Source of the DNA: Streptomyces angustmyceticus
GTDB taxonomy: Bacteria > Actinomycetota > Actinomycetes > Streptomycetales > Streptomycetaceae
Direction: 5' to 3'
Assembly (NCBI RefSeq): GCF_019933235.1
Contig: NZ_CP082945.1
Coordinates: forward strand, 310,001-374,000
Length of the DNA stretch: 64,000 bases
Shown: positions 53,268-62,100 of the stretch, piece by piece
Layout: the number at the start of each line of letters is the position of its first letter
How positions within the stretch are numbered: the stretch's first letter is position 1
Translations under genes and position numbers: made by a program
Notes under the pieces: model-generated
Database searches by the model: none
What the model was told of the DNA's origin: nothing
Seen by the model: the letters and a program-made list of their open reading frames with translations, nothing else

Positions 53268-54092
53268 GTGCGGCGTACCGGTGCCGGGCGCTACGGCGAA
53301 GGGCTGTTCCGCCCGGAGGAGACCGGCGAGGCCGGTCGTATCGACCAGGGGGCGCTCGCCTACGACGAGGTGAGCGCCGCCCGGCTGACGGCGTTGGGTG
53401 CCGGTCCCGGCTGGAACTGCCTGGACGTGGGCGCGGGGACCGGCACTCTCGCACGGTGGCTGCTGGAGTCGGCCGGGGTCACGACGGTGCTCGCGGTGGA
53501 CCGCGACACCCGGTTCCTCACCGCCGGCGGTATCCCCGGCCTGACGGCGCTCGACGCCGACATCACCGCTCCGGACTTCGATCCCGGCCGGTTCCAGCTG
53601 GTGCACGCGCGGTTCGTCCTGATGCATCTGCGCCCCTGGCGCCGCATGATCGCCAAACTGGCGTCGCTGGTGGCGCCCGACGGCGTGCTGGTGCTCAGCG
53701 ACGCCGTGGACCTCACCAGCGCCACCGCGCCCGGCACCCCGTACACCACGGTCATGCGGGCGATGTGGCAGGCGCTCCGGGAGACCATCGGCACGGACAT
53801 CTCGTGGGTCCCGGACTACCCGCACCTCCTGCACGAGGAGGGGCTGTGCGAGGTGGCCGCCGAGATCCATGTTCCCCCGTTGGTGCCGGGGAGCGCGATC
53901 AGCCGCTTCTGGGCCGATACGTGGGGCCGTACCCGGGGCGCCATGCTGGCGACGGGGCGGGTGGACGAGGAACAGATCGAGCAGGGCCTGCGGACGCTGT
54001 CGTCGCCCGCCGGGGGCGCCGGTCTGTCCCCCGGGATGCTCACCGCCTGGGGGTGGCGGACCGAGGAGGGCGCCCGCGGCCGGCACCGCTGA
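53268..54092 (+). CDS. Class I SAM-dependent methyltransferase
   Basis: 274 aa from GTG 53268, 22 bp after the MFS stop. SAM motif I is NCLDVGAGTGTLARWLLES, followed by VLAVDRDTRFL (motif II) and LVHARFVLMHLRPWRRM (motif IV/post region). It is the Methyltransf_11/25-like fold common in antibiotic tailoring. Last gene of the operon; probably tailors the ligase product. Acceptor unknown. Confidence 0.88.
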   Translation: MRRTGAGRYGEGLFRPEETGEAGRIDQGALAYDEVSAARLTALGAGPGWNCLDVGAGTGTLARWLLESAGVTTVLAVDRDTRFLTAGGIPGLTALDADITAPDFDPGRFQLVHARFVLMHLRPWRRMIAKLASLVAPDGVLVLSDAVDLTSATAPGTPYTTVMRAMWQALRETIGTDISWVPDYPHLLHEEGLCEVAAEIHVPPLVPGSAISRFWADTWGRTRGAMLATGRVDEEQIEQGLRTLSSPAGGAGLSPGMLTAWGWRTEEGARGRHR

Positions 54093-54127
54093 CCGGGCGG
54101 GCGGCCCCTGACGGCGCGCCCGCCCGG
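54093..54127. terminator. 11-bp hairpin between the methyltransferase and agmatine deiminase genes
   Basis: CCGGGCGGGCG (54093-54103) pairs with CGCCCGCCCGG (54117-54127), loop 13 nt. It starts right after the methyltransferase stop. Confidence 0.75.
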
Positions 54128-54164
54128 ACCCGAGCCGATGGCGCACCGCCTCCCGGCGCGACGG

Positions 54165-55301
54165 TCAGCGGGCCTTGGGGAGTTGCTGGGTGGAGCAGTG
54201 GATGCCGCCGCCGCCCTCGCCGAGGTGGTCGACGGGCACCGCCACCACCTCCCGTCCCGGATACAGCTCCCGCAGGACGCTCGCGGCCCTGCTGTCGGCC
54301 CTGCGGTCGCCGAAGCGGGGCATGACGACCCCTCCGTTGACCACGTAGTAGTTCACGTAGCAGGCCAGGAAGCCCTTGCCCCGGCGCCCGATGTCGGCGG
54401 GCTCGGGCAGCTCGACGACGTCGAGCCGCTTCCCGCGGGCGTCGACGGCCCGCTCCAGGACCCCGCGGGCCTGCCGGTAGGCCGGGGTGAACTCGTTGGG
54501 GCGGGCGTGTGCGGCCGGCGTGCTCAGGACCACGACGCCGGGCTCGGAGAACCGGGCCAGCGCGTCGATGTGATAGTCCGTGATGTCCTTGCCCTTGACG
54601 CCCTTCACCCAGATCACCGTCGTGGCGCCGAACAACTTCTCGAGCGCCCGCTCGATGTCGTCGCGGGAGGCACCCGGGTTGCGGTTGTCGTTGACGAGGG
54701 AGCTCTCCGCCGCCATCAGGGTCCCCCGGCCGTCGCCCTCGACCGCCCCGCCCTCGGCGGTGATCGGTGCCTCGATCCTGGTGAGCCGCTCGTCGTCGAG
54801 GACCGCGCGGGCGACCCGGCTGTCGCGGCCGTGCTCCTGCTTGCCGCCCCAGCCGTTGAAGTTGAGGTCGACGCCGGCGATGCCGTCGGGCCCGAGGACG
54901 AAGACGGGTCCGCTGTCCCGCGTCCACAGGTCGTCCACCGGGACCGGGACGACCTCCACCCCGGACCCGCAGGCCCTCCGGGCGGCCCGTACCTCCCGTT
55001 CGTTGGCGAGGAGGGCCACCGGCTCGAACTCGGCGATCGTGCGGGCGATACGGGCGATGTCGGCGCGCACGCCGTCGGCGTCCGGCCCCCAGATCCGGCG
55101 GGTGGGCCAGGCCATGTAGGTCGCCTGGTGCGGATGGGCCTCCTCGGGCAGCCGCCATCCACCGGACGGCTTCGCGCCGGCGGGAACGGCGCCCGCCGCG
55201 TTCGACGCGCGGCCGCCGTCCGGTGTGCCGCAGGCCCCCAAGGCTCCTCCTACGGCCGCGATGACCGCCGCTTGCAGTGTCTGACGTCGGGATATGTCCA
55301 C
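54165..55301 (-). CDS. Exported agmatine deiminase family lipoprotein
   Basis: 378 aa from GTG 55301, with AGGGGG 6 bp upstream. The signal region has a twin-arginine motif (DISRRQTLQAAV) and a lipobox (GGALGAC). The catalytic domain shows TYMAWPTRRIWG, VDDLWTRDSGPVFVLG, NFNGWGGKQEHGRDS, and EGGAVEGDGRGTLMAAESS. The active-site Cys is in GEGGGGIHCSTQQLPKAR. Enzymes of this family hydrolyse agmatine to N-carbamoylputrescine, or peptidyl-arginine-like guanidines. Export as a Tat lipoprotein is unusual for a polyamine enzyme. It is divergent from a TetR gene. Confidence 0.92.
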   Translation of the reverse strand: MDISRRQTLQAAVIAAVGGALGACGTPDGGRASNAAGAVPAGAKPSGGWRLPEEAHPHQATYMAWPTRRIWGPDADGVRADIARIARTIAEFEPVALLANEREVRAARRACGSGVEVVPVPVDDLWTRDSGPVFVLGPDGIAGVDLNFNGWGGKQEHGRDSRVARAVLDDERLTRIEAPITAEGGAVEGDGRGTLMAAESSLVNDNRNPGASRDDIERALEKLFGATTVIWVKGVKGKDITDYHIDALARFSEPGVVVLSTPAAHARPNEFTPAYRQARGVLERAVDARGKRLDVVELPEPADIGRRGKGFLACYVNYYVVNGGVVMPRFGDRRADSRAASVLRELYPGREVVAVPVDHLGEGGGGIHCSTQQLPKAR

Positions 55302-55311
55302 GATCAGCCCC

Positions 55312-55331
55312 CTGACTGAAATTTTGGTCAG
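55312..55331. promoter_or_regulatory. 20-bp palindromic operator between agmatine deiminase and TetR genes
   Basis: CTGAC and GTCAG arms surround an AAATTT centre, with two mismatched pairs at positions 6-7 and 14-15 (ctgactgaaattttggtcag). It sits 11 bp from the deiminase start codon and 63 bp from the TetR start codon, where a TetR-type repressor would control both genes. Confidence 0.6.
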
Positions 55332-55393
55332 GACGATGGTAGGGCATGATCGGACCCGAGCCACCTCGATTCCTCGGACCGCGGGAGCATGCG

Positions 55394-55969
55394 ATGCCGG
55401 ACAGGCCCACCCAGATCCTCGAAGCCGCCGCCCGGCTGATCGCCCGGCGCGGCGTCCGCGGGCTGCGCGTGGAGGAAGTGTCAGCGGAGGCCGGCGTCTC
55501 GACCGCCCTGATCTACTACCACTTCAAGGACCGCACCGGACTGCTGCGCCGGACCCTGGAGTTCATCAACCGGCGCGCGGTCCGCTACACCGACGCCGCC
55601 TTCGACCTCTCCGACGATCCCCGTACGCAGCTCACCGAGATCCTGCTGCGGGAGCTGCAGGACGCCCCCGACGTCAGGGAGAACAGCGCGGCGTGGGGCG
55701 AGTTGCGCGCCACCGCCGTCTTCGACCCGGACCTGCGGGAGCTGCTGGCCACCGCGACCCGCGAGTGGAACGACGACCTCGCCGGCCTGATACACCGGGC
55801 GCGGGAGGCCGACCCGGCGCTGTCCGGGGTCGACGCGCAGGCGGCGGCCGAGCGGCTCACCGCGCTGGTCGAGGGCGTGAGCGAGCGCTGGCTGAGCGGC
55901 ACCACCTCGCTCCAGCGGGCCCACGAGCTGATCCGTGGCGCCGTCGAGGCGGAACTCCGGCCCGCCTGA
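55394..55969 (+). CDS. TetR/AcrR family transcriptional regulator
   Basis: 191 aa from ATG 55394; ATG 55346 is an in-frame alternative. The N-terminal helix-turn-helix is clear: QILEAAARLIARRGVRGLRV, then SAEAGVSTALIYYHFKDRTG. The C-terminal ligand domain is of ordinary length. It is divergent from the exported agmatine deiminase with a palindrome between them, and stands upstream of an MFS exporter whose promoter also holds a palindrome. Either could be its target. Confidence 0.9.
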   Translation: MPDRPTQILEAAARLIARRGVRGLRVEEVSAEAGVSTALIYYHFKDRTGLLRRTLEFINRRAVRYTDAAFDLSDDPRTQLTEILLRELQDAPDVRENSAAWGELRATAVFDPDLRELLATATREWNDDLAGLIHRAREADPALSGVDAQAAAERLTALVEGVSERWLSGTTSLQRAHELIRGAVEAELRPA

Positions 55970-56188
55970 GGGGACATGGACCGGCCGGCCCGGTCCCGCG
56001 GCTGTCATGGCCGCGGGGCCGGGCCGTTCGCATGGCGGGCGCCATACCGGAGGAACTCAGCGCTTCGGTCAATAAGTGGACATCGACGACTGTTTTCGGT
56101 CGGATTACGGCACGTGACCCTCTGCACCCGCTCACCCGGTCCGACCGGGCCGACAGTGCGGAATCCCCTCCTCACAAGGAGTGTCGCC

Positions 56189-56242
56189 ATGTGGCGGTCA
56201 TGCGGCGGTTGCCGGAATCTGGCGGAGAATTTTCTGTTCTGA
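56189..56242 (+). CDS. Candidate 17-residue Cys-containing peptide
   Basis: ATG 56189 is preceded by AAGGAG at about 8 bp. The peptide reads MWRSCGGCRNLAENFLF, with a CGGC motif. It could be a leader peptide or a small redox or metal-binding peptide. An overlapping frame (MAVMRRLPESGGEFSVLMCKW from GTG 56191) is also open, so coding status is uncertain. No family known to me. Confidence 0.25.
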   Translation: MWRSCGGCRNLAENFLF

Positions 56243-56286
56243 TGTGTAAATGGTGAAGAAACCCGACCGAAAGTGTGCATCGGGTT

Positions 56287-56316
56287 TTGACCCTTGATCG
56301 ACCGGTCAGTCATGGT
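56287..56316 (+). promoter_or_regulatory. Promoter of the MFS gene with an operator in the spacer
   Basis: TTGACC (56287-56292) and CATGGT (56311-56316) are spaced by 18 bp, and the MFS ATG lies 7 nt beyond the -10 box, suggesting a leaderless transcript. GACCGGTC (56300-56307) is a perfect palindrome in the spacer, extended by TGA and TCA on the flanks (56295-56312), so a bound repressor would block polymerase. Confidence 0.5.
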
Positions 56317-56322
56317 CGGCGC

Positions 56323-57630
56323 ATGCCCGACATACCCCGACCCGCGGCCGGCAGCCCGCTGCGTCTGCGTGACTTCCGCCTTCTGCTCGCCGGTGCCGCG
56401 GCCGGTCAACTCGGCTCCCAGGTCACCCTGGTCGCCCTGCCGCTCGTAGCGGTGCTCGTACTCGACGCCCCCGCCTTCCAGGTGGGGCTGCTCACCGCCG
56501 CGGAGACCGCCGCGTTCCTGCTGGTCGGGCTGCCGGCCGGGGCCTGGGTCGACCGGATGCGCAAGCTGCCGCTGATGATCCGCGCCGATGTGGTGCGGGC
56601 CCTGGCGATGGCGAGCGTCCCGCTGGCCGCCGTCACCGGTGTGCTGACGATGACGCAGTTGTACGTCGTCGCCCTGGTGACCGGCGTGGCGACGGTCTTC
56701 TTCGACGTCGCCCACCAGAGCTTCCTGCCCCAACTGCTGCCCCGCGACCAGCTCGTGGCGGGCAACGGGGCGCTGGAGACGATCCGTTCCTCGGCGCAGG
56801 TCGCCGGGCCCGGGATCGGCGGCGGTCTCGTCCAGCTGCTGGGCGCGGCCCTGGCCATCGTCGCCGACGCGGTCGGCTATGCGCTCTCCGCGCTGTTCCT
56901 GTGGGGCATCAAGCAGCCCGAGAGCCTTCCCGAGCGCGGGCCGGACGCCTCGCTGCGCCGGGACATCGGCGAGGGACTGCGCTTCGTCTTCCGGCACCGG
57001 CTGCTGCGCGTGATCGCCGTGACGACCGCGCTGGGGAACTTCTTCACCGCGCTGCTGATGGCCACCCAGTCCGTCTTCCTGGTCCGGGTGCTGGGCCTGG
57101 CGCCGGGCGTGGTCGGTCTCGTGCTGGCTGCCTCGGCCCTGGGCGGACTGGCCGGCGCGCTGTGCGCCGGACGGCTCGCCGCCCGGCTCGGCCAGGCCCG
57201 GATCATCTGGCTGTCCGCGCTGGTCACCGGCCCGTTCGCGCTGCTGTGGCCGTTGTCGGGACGCGGCGCGGGGGCGGCGCTGTTCGCCCTGGGCTCCGGC
57301 GTGGTGTTCTTCGGCGCCGTGGTCTACAACGTCGCCCAGGTGAGCTTCCGTCAGTCCCTGTGCCCGCCCCGGCTGCTCGGCCGGATGAACGCCACCCTGC
57401 GGTTCCTGATGTGGGGGACCCTGCCGCTGGGCGCGCTGGCCGGCGGCGCCCTGGCCGATGCCTTCGGGGCCCGCACGGCGCTGGTGTGGTGTGCGGCCGG
57501 GTTCCTGGCCGTACCGCTGCCGCTGCTGCTCTCCCCGCTGCGACGGATGCGCGACCTGCCCGGCGCGGAGCCGGCCCCGGAGGCCGGGGACGACGCCACC
57601 GACGCGCCCGAGCCCGCGCCCCTCGGCTGA
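56323..57630 (+). CDS. MFS transporter (second of two)
   Basis: 435 aa from ATG 56323. Twelve helices are visible, with the loop WVDRMRKLPLMIRADVVRAL after helix 2 and the C-terminal GRMNATLRFLMWGTLPLGAL of the MFS_3/enterobactin exporter (EntS)-like group. It stands directly upstream of the nonribosomal peptide genes. It could export their product, and the EntS-like character would suit a siderophore, but this is inference. Confidence 0.88.
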   Translation: MPDIPRPAAGSPLRLRDFRLLLAGAAAGQLGSQVTLVALPLVAVLVLDAPAFQVGLLTAAETAAFLLVGLPAGAWVDRMRKLPLMIRADVVRALAMASVPLAAVTGVLTMTQLYVVALVTGVATVFFDVAHQSFLPQLLPRDQLVAGNGALETIRSSAQVAGPGIGGGLVQLLGAALAIVADAVGYALSALFLWGIKQPESLPERGPDASLRRDIGEGLRFVFRHRLLRVIAVTTALGNFFTALLMATQSVFLVRVLGLAPGVVGLVLAASALGGLAGALCAGRLAARLGQARIIWLSALVTGPFALLWPLSGRGAGAALFALGSGVVFFGAVVYNVAQVSFRQSLCPPRLLGRMNATLRFLMWGTLPLGALAGGALADAFGARTALVWCAAGFLAVPLPLLLSPLRRMRDLPGAEPAPEAGDDATDAPEPAPLG

Positions 57631-57736
57631 CGGCCGGCCGCCGCGCCCCGTCCCCGACCCTTCCACCGGCCCTCGTACCAGGGCCCGTTCCCTGCGTCGT
57701 CTTCCGCGAGGCAGGCCCGATGTCAGAGAGGATGAC

Positions 57737-59026
57737 GTGCTCAGCATCACGAGCCAGTACCTGGCCCGCTTCCGGCGGCTCGACGCCGGCGACGGGGCCC
57801 CGGCCCCGCTGCCCGTCACGGGCGCCCAGCGGCGCTTCGCGCTGGTGCGTGCCATGGACCCCGACGGCCGGCCGGACCTCGTGCCGATGTTCTTCGCCTT
57901 CCCGCACGGCACGGTGGACCCCGTACGCCTCGCGGCGGCCGCGAGGCGGCTCGCCGCCCTGCACCCCGTGCTGCGCTCCCGGCTCACCGTGCTGCGCGGC
58001 ACCCCCGCACTCCGCCCGGAGGAGCCGCAGGTCCCCGTGACCCGCCTGACCTGCGCGCCCGGTGAGGACGCGGCCACCGTGCTGCGCCGCGCCCTGGCCG
58101 GCTGGGCCCCCGACGGCCCGCCGCTGCGGCTGTTCCTGGCGCAGGACGGGCCCGGGAGCGCGGACGAGGTGCTCGCCGTCGTCCTGGACCACACCGCCTG
58201 CGACGGCCAGTCGCTGGCCCGGATCGTCGAGGAACTCGGCGCGGCCTACGAGGAAGGGACGGGCGCCGAACGGCCCTCGGCCCATGAGGTCGCCACCGAG
58301 CTGGCCGCCTACCGGGACGCCGTGCTGCTCCAGCTCGAAGCGGAGGAACGCGCGGGCTCACCCGCGGCGATGGCGTACTGGGGCGAACGGCTGCGCGCGG
58401 TGCGCGAGCAGGCGCCCGCGCCACGGCCGCAGTCCCTCTCCCCCGGGGCGGCGCCGGGCGGTTCGGCCGCGCTGCGCCTGCCCGCGCCGCCGGCCGGGGT
58501 GCCCTTCCCCGAGCTGCTCGACGCCTGCCGGGCGGCGGCAGCGGTGCTGTTCGGGGCGGGTCATGTGGTGCCGCTCGGCTACCCGTGGGGCGGCCGGCCG
58601 CCCGCCGCCGCACCCGTCCTCGGCTGCTTCCTCAACACCGTGGTCTTCCCGACCGCCACCGGGGACGCGCCGTCCGCGACGTCCGAATCCTGGTGGGACG
58701 ACCTGGACCACGCCGCCACGCCCTTCGACGCCGTGGTGCACGCCGCCCGCGCGGCCGGCTCCGGCTGGACCGGCCGGCTCGACGGCATGCTGACCGTCGA
58801 CGACTCCCGGCGCCACCCCCCGCTGCGGCTGGGCGGTGTGACGGGCCGGGAGATCCATGTGGACGGCAGGGCCGTACGCGGCCCCTTCGCGGTCTCCGTC
58901 ACCCAGGGCCCGCAGCTGCACCTGCGGATGGTGTGGGACCGCGCGATCCTCCCCGACGACACCGCCGAGAGCGCCTTCACCGCGCTCGCCGGCGCGCTGC
59001 GGACGCCGGCGCCGAGCGCCGGCTGA
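57737..59026 (+). CDS. Freestanding NRPS condensation domain protein
   Basis: 429 aa from GTG 57737, with GAGAGG at 7 bp. It resembles a condensation domain over its whole length, starting LPVTGAQRRFALVRAMDP. The active-site motif reads D151-H-T-A-C-D-G, keeping the catalytic second His (H152) and the DG, with the first His replaced by Asp. DAVVHAARAAGSGWTGRLDG lies near the end. It should act in trans on carrier-bound substrates, as donor of the first peptide bond or as an off-loading enzyme. It precedes the C-A-T module. Confidence 0.85.
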   Translation: MLSITSQYLARFRRLDAGDGAPAPLPVTGAQRRFALVRAMDPDGRPDLVPMFFAFPHGTVDPVRLAAAARRLAALHPVLRSRLTVLRGTPALRPEEPQVPVTRLTCAPGEDAATVLRRALAGWAPDGPPLRLFLAQDGPGSADEVLAVVLDHTACDGQSLARIVEELGAAYEEGTGAERPSAHEVATELAAYRDAVLLQLEAEERAGSPAAMAYWGERLRAVREQAPAPRPQSLSPGAAPGGSAALRLPAPPAGVPFPELLDACRAAAAVLFGAGHVVPLGYPWGGRPPAAAPVLGCFLNTVVFPTATGDAPSATSESWWDDLDHAATPFDAVVHAARAAGSGWTGRLDGMLTVDDSRRHPPLRLGGVTGREIHVDGRAVRGPFAVSVTQGPQLHLRMVWDRAILPDDTAESAFTALAGALRTPAPSAG

Positions 59027-59173
59027 CCCCGCCCGGGGCCCCGCCCCGCACACGCTTTTCCATGACCGCAGGACCACGCCGCGCGATCCACGGCCGGTTC
59101 CTGCCACCCCACAGGCCGGGCCCGACCATGCCCCGGCCGGAGAAACCCGCCCCGACAACCTCAGGGACCGCCC

Positions 59174-62100
59174 ATGCTTCCGCTCTCCTCCTCGCAGGAG
59201 ATCGTCTGGCTGCACGAACAGGTGCAACCGGGCAGCCGCGCCTACAACTTCACCGCCGCACTCGACCTGTGGGGCACGCTCGACACCGAGGCGCTGCGCC
59301 GCGGCCTGGCCGCCACGCTCGACCGGCACCCCGGTCTGCGGCTGGAACTCGTCGCCGTCGACGGGGCAATGCCCGGTCAGCGGGTCGCCGAGAGCTGCGC
59401 GCCGCGGCTGCACACGGTGGACCTGAGCGGGGAGGCGGACCCGGAGGCCGCGTTCCAGGAGCTGCTGCGCACCGAGGCGGAGACCCCGCTCGACACCTTC
59501 GAGGCGCCGCTGCTGCGCTGGACGCTGGTCCGGCTCGGGGAGGAGCGGCACCGGCTCGTCCATGTCGAGCACCACCTGATCCACGACGGCCACTCGTTCG
59601 CGATCCTGCTGCGCGACGTGTTCAGCGTCTACCGGGGCCACGTCCTGGGCGAGCCGGTGGAGCTCGCGCCCGCGCCCTCGTACGCCGACCACGTCCGGGC
59701 GGGCGCCCGGGCCGAGGAGGGCGGGGAGCGGCGCGACAGCCTGGAGTTCTGGGCCGGTGAACTGCGCGACATGTCCTACGACATGCCGCTGCCCGGTCTG
59801 ACCCGGCCCGGCTCCCGGCGCCGGCACCACGGCGGCCAGCTGCGGCAGTCGATCGGCGCGGACCTGGCGGAGGCGCTGCGCGCCCATGCCCGTGAGCGCG
59901 GGCTGACGCCGTTCGCCACGCTGCTGGGGCTCTTCGCCGAACTGCTGCGCCGGCACAGCGGTCGCTCGCAGATGGTGATCGGCACCGCGGTCGGCAACCG
60001 CCCGCGCGGCTTCGAGGGCGCGGTGGGCATGTTCGTCAACACCATCCCGCTCGCGCTCCACCTGGACCCGGCCGCCCCGGCCGAGGAGACCATGGACGAG
60101 GTGACCGACACCCTCATCCGTGCGCTGCCGCACCAGGAGGTGCCGATCCAGGAGCTGACCCGCACGCTCGGCCTGCACACCTCCGGCGCCGACAACCCGC
60201 TGTTCAGCGTGATGTTCAGCGCCCACGACGCCGAGCTGCCCGAGATCGACGTCCCCGGCCTGGACATCACCCTGTTCGAGGGCTTCAACACCGGCACCAC
60301 CCGCTTCGACCTGGACGTGGTGCTGCTCCCGGACGACCGGCGCGGGGTCAGCCTGCGGCACGGCGCGGCGGGGATGACCCTGGTCTGGGACTACGACGCC
60401 GACATGTTCGGCGAGGACGTGGCGAAGCTGCTCGCCGAGCGTTTCCTGGACCTGCTGCGCGCCTACCTCGACGCCCCCGGCGCCGCCCTCGCGGACCTGG
60501 CGCCGCCGGCCGCACCGCCGGCCCTCCCGGCCGCCGCGCCGCCGGCCTTCGCACACGATCCGCTGGACCCGGCCACCGCGCACGACGCGTCCCTGCCCGC
60601 GCTGCTCATCGGCGCCCGCCGGATCACCTACGGCGACCTCGACGCCCGGGTCACCTCGCTGGCCGAGCGGATGCGGGCGGCGGGGGTGAGCGCCGGTCAG
60701 CCGGTGGCGGCCGTGCTGCCCCGCGGCGCCGACACGGTCGTGGCGCTGCTGGCCTGTCTGCGGACCGGGGCGGTGTACTGCCCGCTGTCGCCGTCCGACC
60801 CGGCGGCCCGTCTGGAGCTGCTGCTGGGCCGGCTGGGTCCGGCGCTGGTGCTGACCTCGGCGGACGCCCCCGTCACGCTTCCCGACGGGCTGCCGGCGGC
60901 CACCGTCGACGCCCCGGTCCTGCCGGCGGCGCGGGCGGCCGAGGCCGTGCCCGGTGCCGCCTACATCATCCACACCTCCGGCTCGACGGGCGTTCCCAAG
61001 CCGGTCGCCGTCGGCCGTGCGGCGCTGGTGAACCATCTGACGGGCGCCGCCGAGGCGTTCGGGCTGGGCCCGGGCGACCGGGTGCTGCTGTTCGCCCAGC
61101 CGTCGTTCGACGTGGCCCTCGAAGAAATGCTGCCGTCGCTGTACGCCGGGGCGTGCCTGGTGGTGCCCGAGCGCGAGGTGCCGACCGGCGCCGAGCTGGC
61201 CGCGCTGCTGGTCTCCGCCCGGGTCTCGGTGGCCAACCTGCCGACCAGTTACTTCCTCGCCACCCGCGAGGAGATGCGGCCGGTGCTGCGCGACGGGCAG
61301 TGGGCGCCGCGGCTGCTGGTGCTCGGCGGCGAGCGCCTTCCGGCGGACGTGATGCGGGCGTACCTGGCGGAGAGCGACAGCACCGTGCTCAACGTCTACG
61401 GCGTCACCGAGGCCGCCGTCAGCACGACCGTCCACGAGATCACCCGGGACGGCCTCGTCGACGGTGCGGAGATCCCCCTGGGCACCGAGCTGCCCGGCGA
61501 GCGGGTCCATGTGCTGGACGCGCACCACCGGCCGCTGCCGGACGGCGCGGTCGGTGAACTGGCCATCGCCGGGGCCGGGCTGGCCGAGGGTTACGTCGGC
61601 AACCCGGAGACCACCGCCGCCCGCTTCCTCGACATCGAGGCCCTCGGCGGCGAGCGGGTCTACCTCACCGGTGACCTCGGCTACCGCGGCCGCGACGGGC
61701 TGCTGTACTTCCTGGGACGACGCGACCACCAGGTCAAACTGCGCGGCTACCGCATCGAGCTGGAGGAGGTGGAGGCCGCCGCCTCGGCCGCGCTCGGCGG
61801 CCGGTCGTGCGCCGTGGTCCTGGACCGGGACGCCGCGGGCGGCCCCCGGCTGGTCGGCTTCCTGGAGAGCGCGGACGACGGTGCGCCGTGGGACGAGCAG
61901 GCGCTGCACACGGAGTTGAGCCGCCGGCTGCCGAGCGCCCTGGTCCCCGGGCGCTGGGCGGCGCTCGACACCATGCCGCGGCTGGCCGGGGGCAAGCCGG
62001 ACCGCGCCGCGCTGACCCGCCGGGCCGTCGCGCTGGAGCCGGCCGCCCCCGTCGAGGAGAGCGGGGACGCGCCCGCCGCGCTGCCGTCCGACCCGATGAC

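Larger units (their letters stand above)
55970..56322. other. 353-bp region between the TetR and MFS genes
   Basis: A GC hairpin-prone stretch follows the TetR stop at 55990-56015. The rest is AT-richer than average and includes the 17-codon ORF at 56189-56242 and the promoter at 56287-56316. No larger gene is convincing. Confidence 0.5.
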
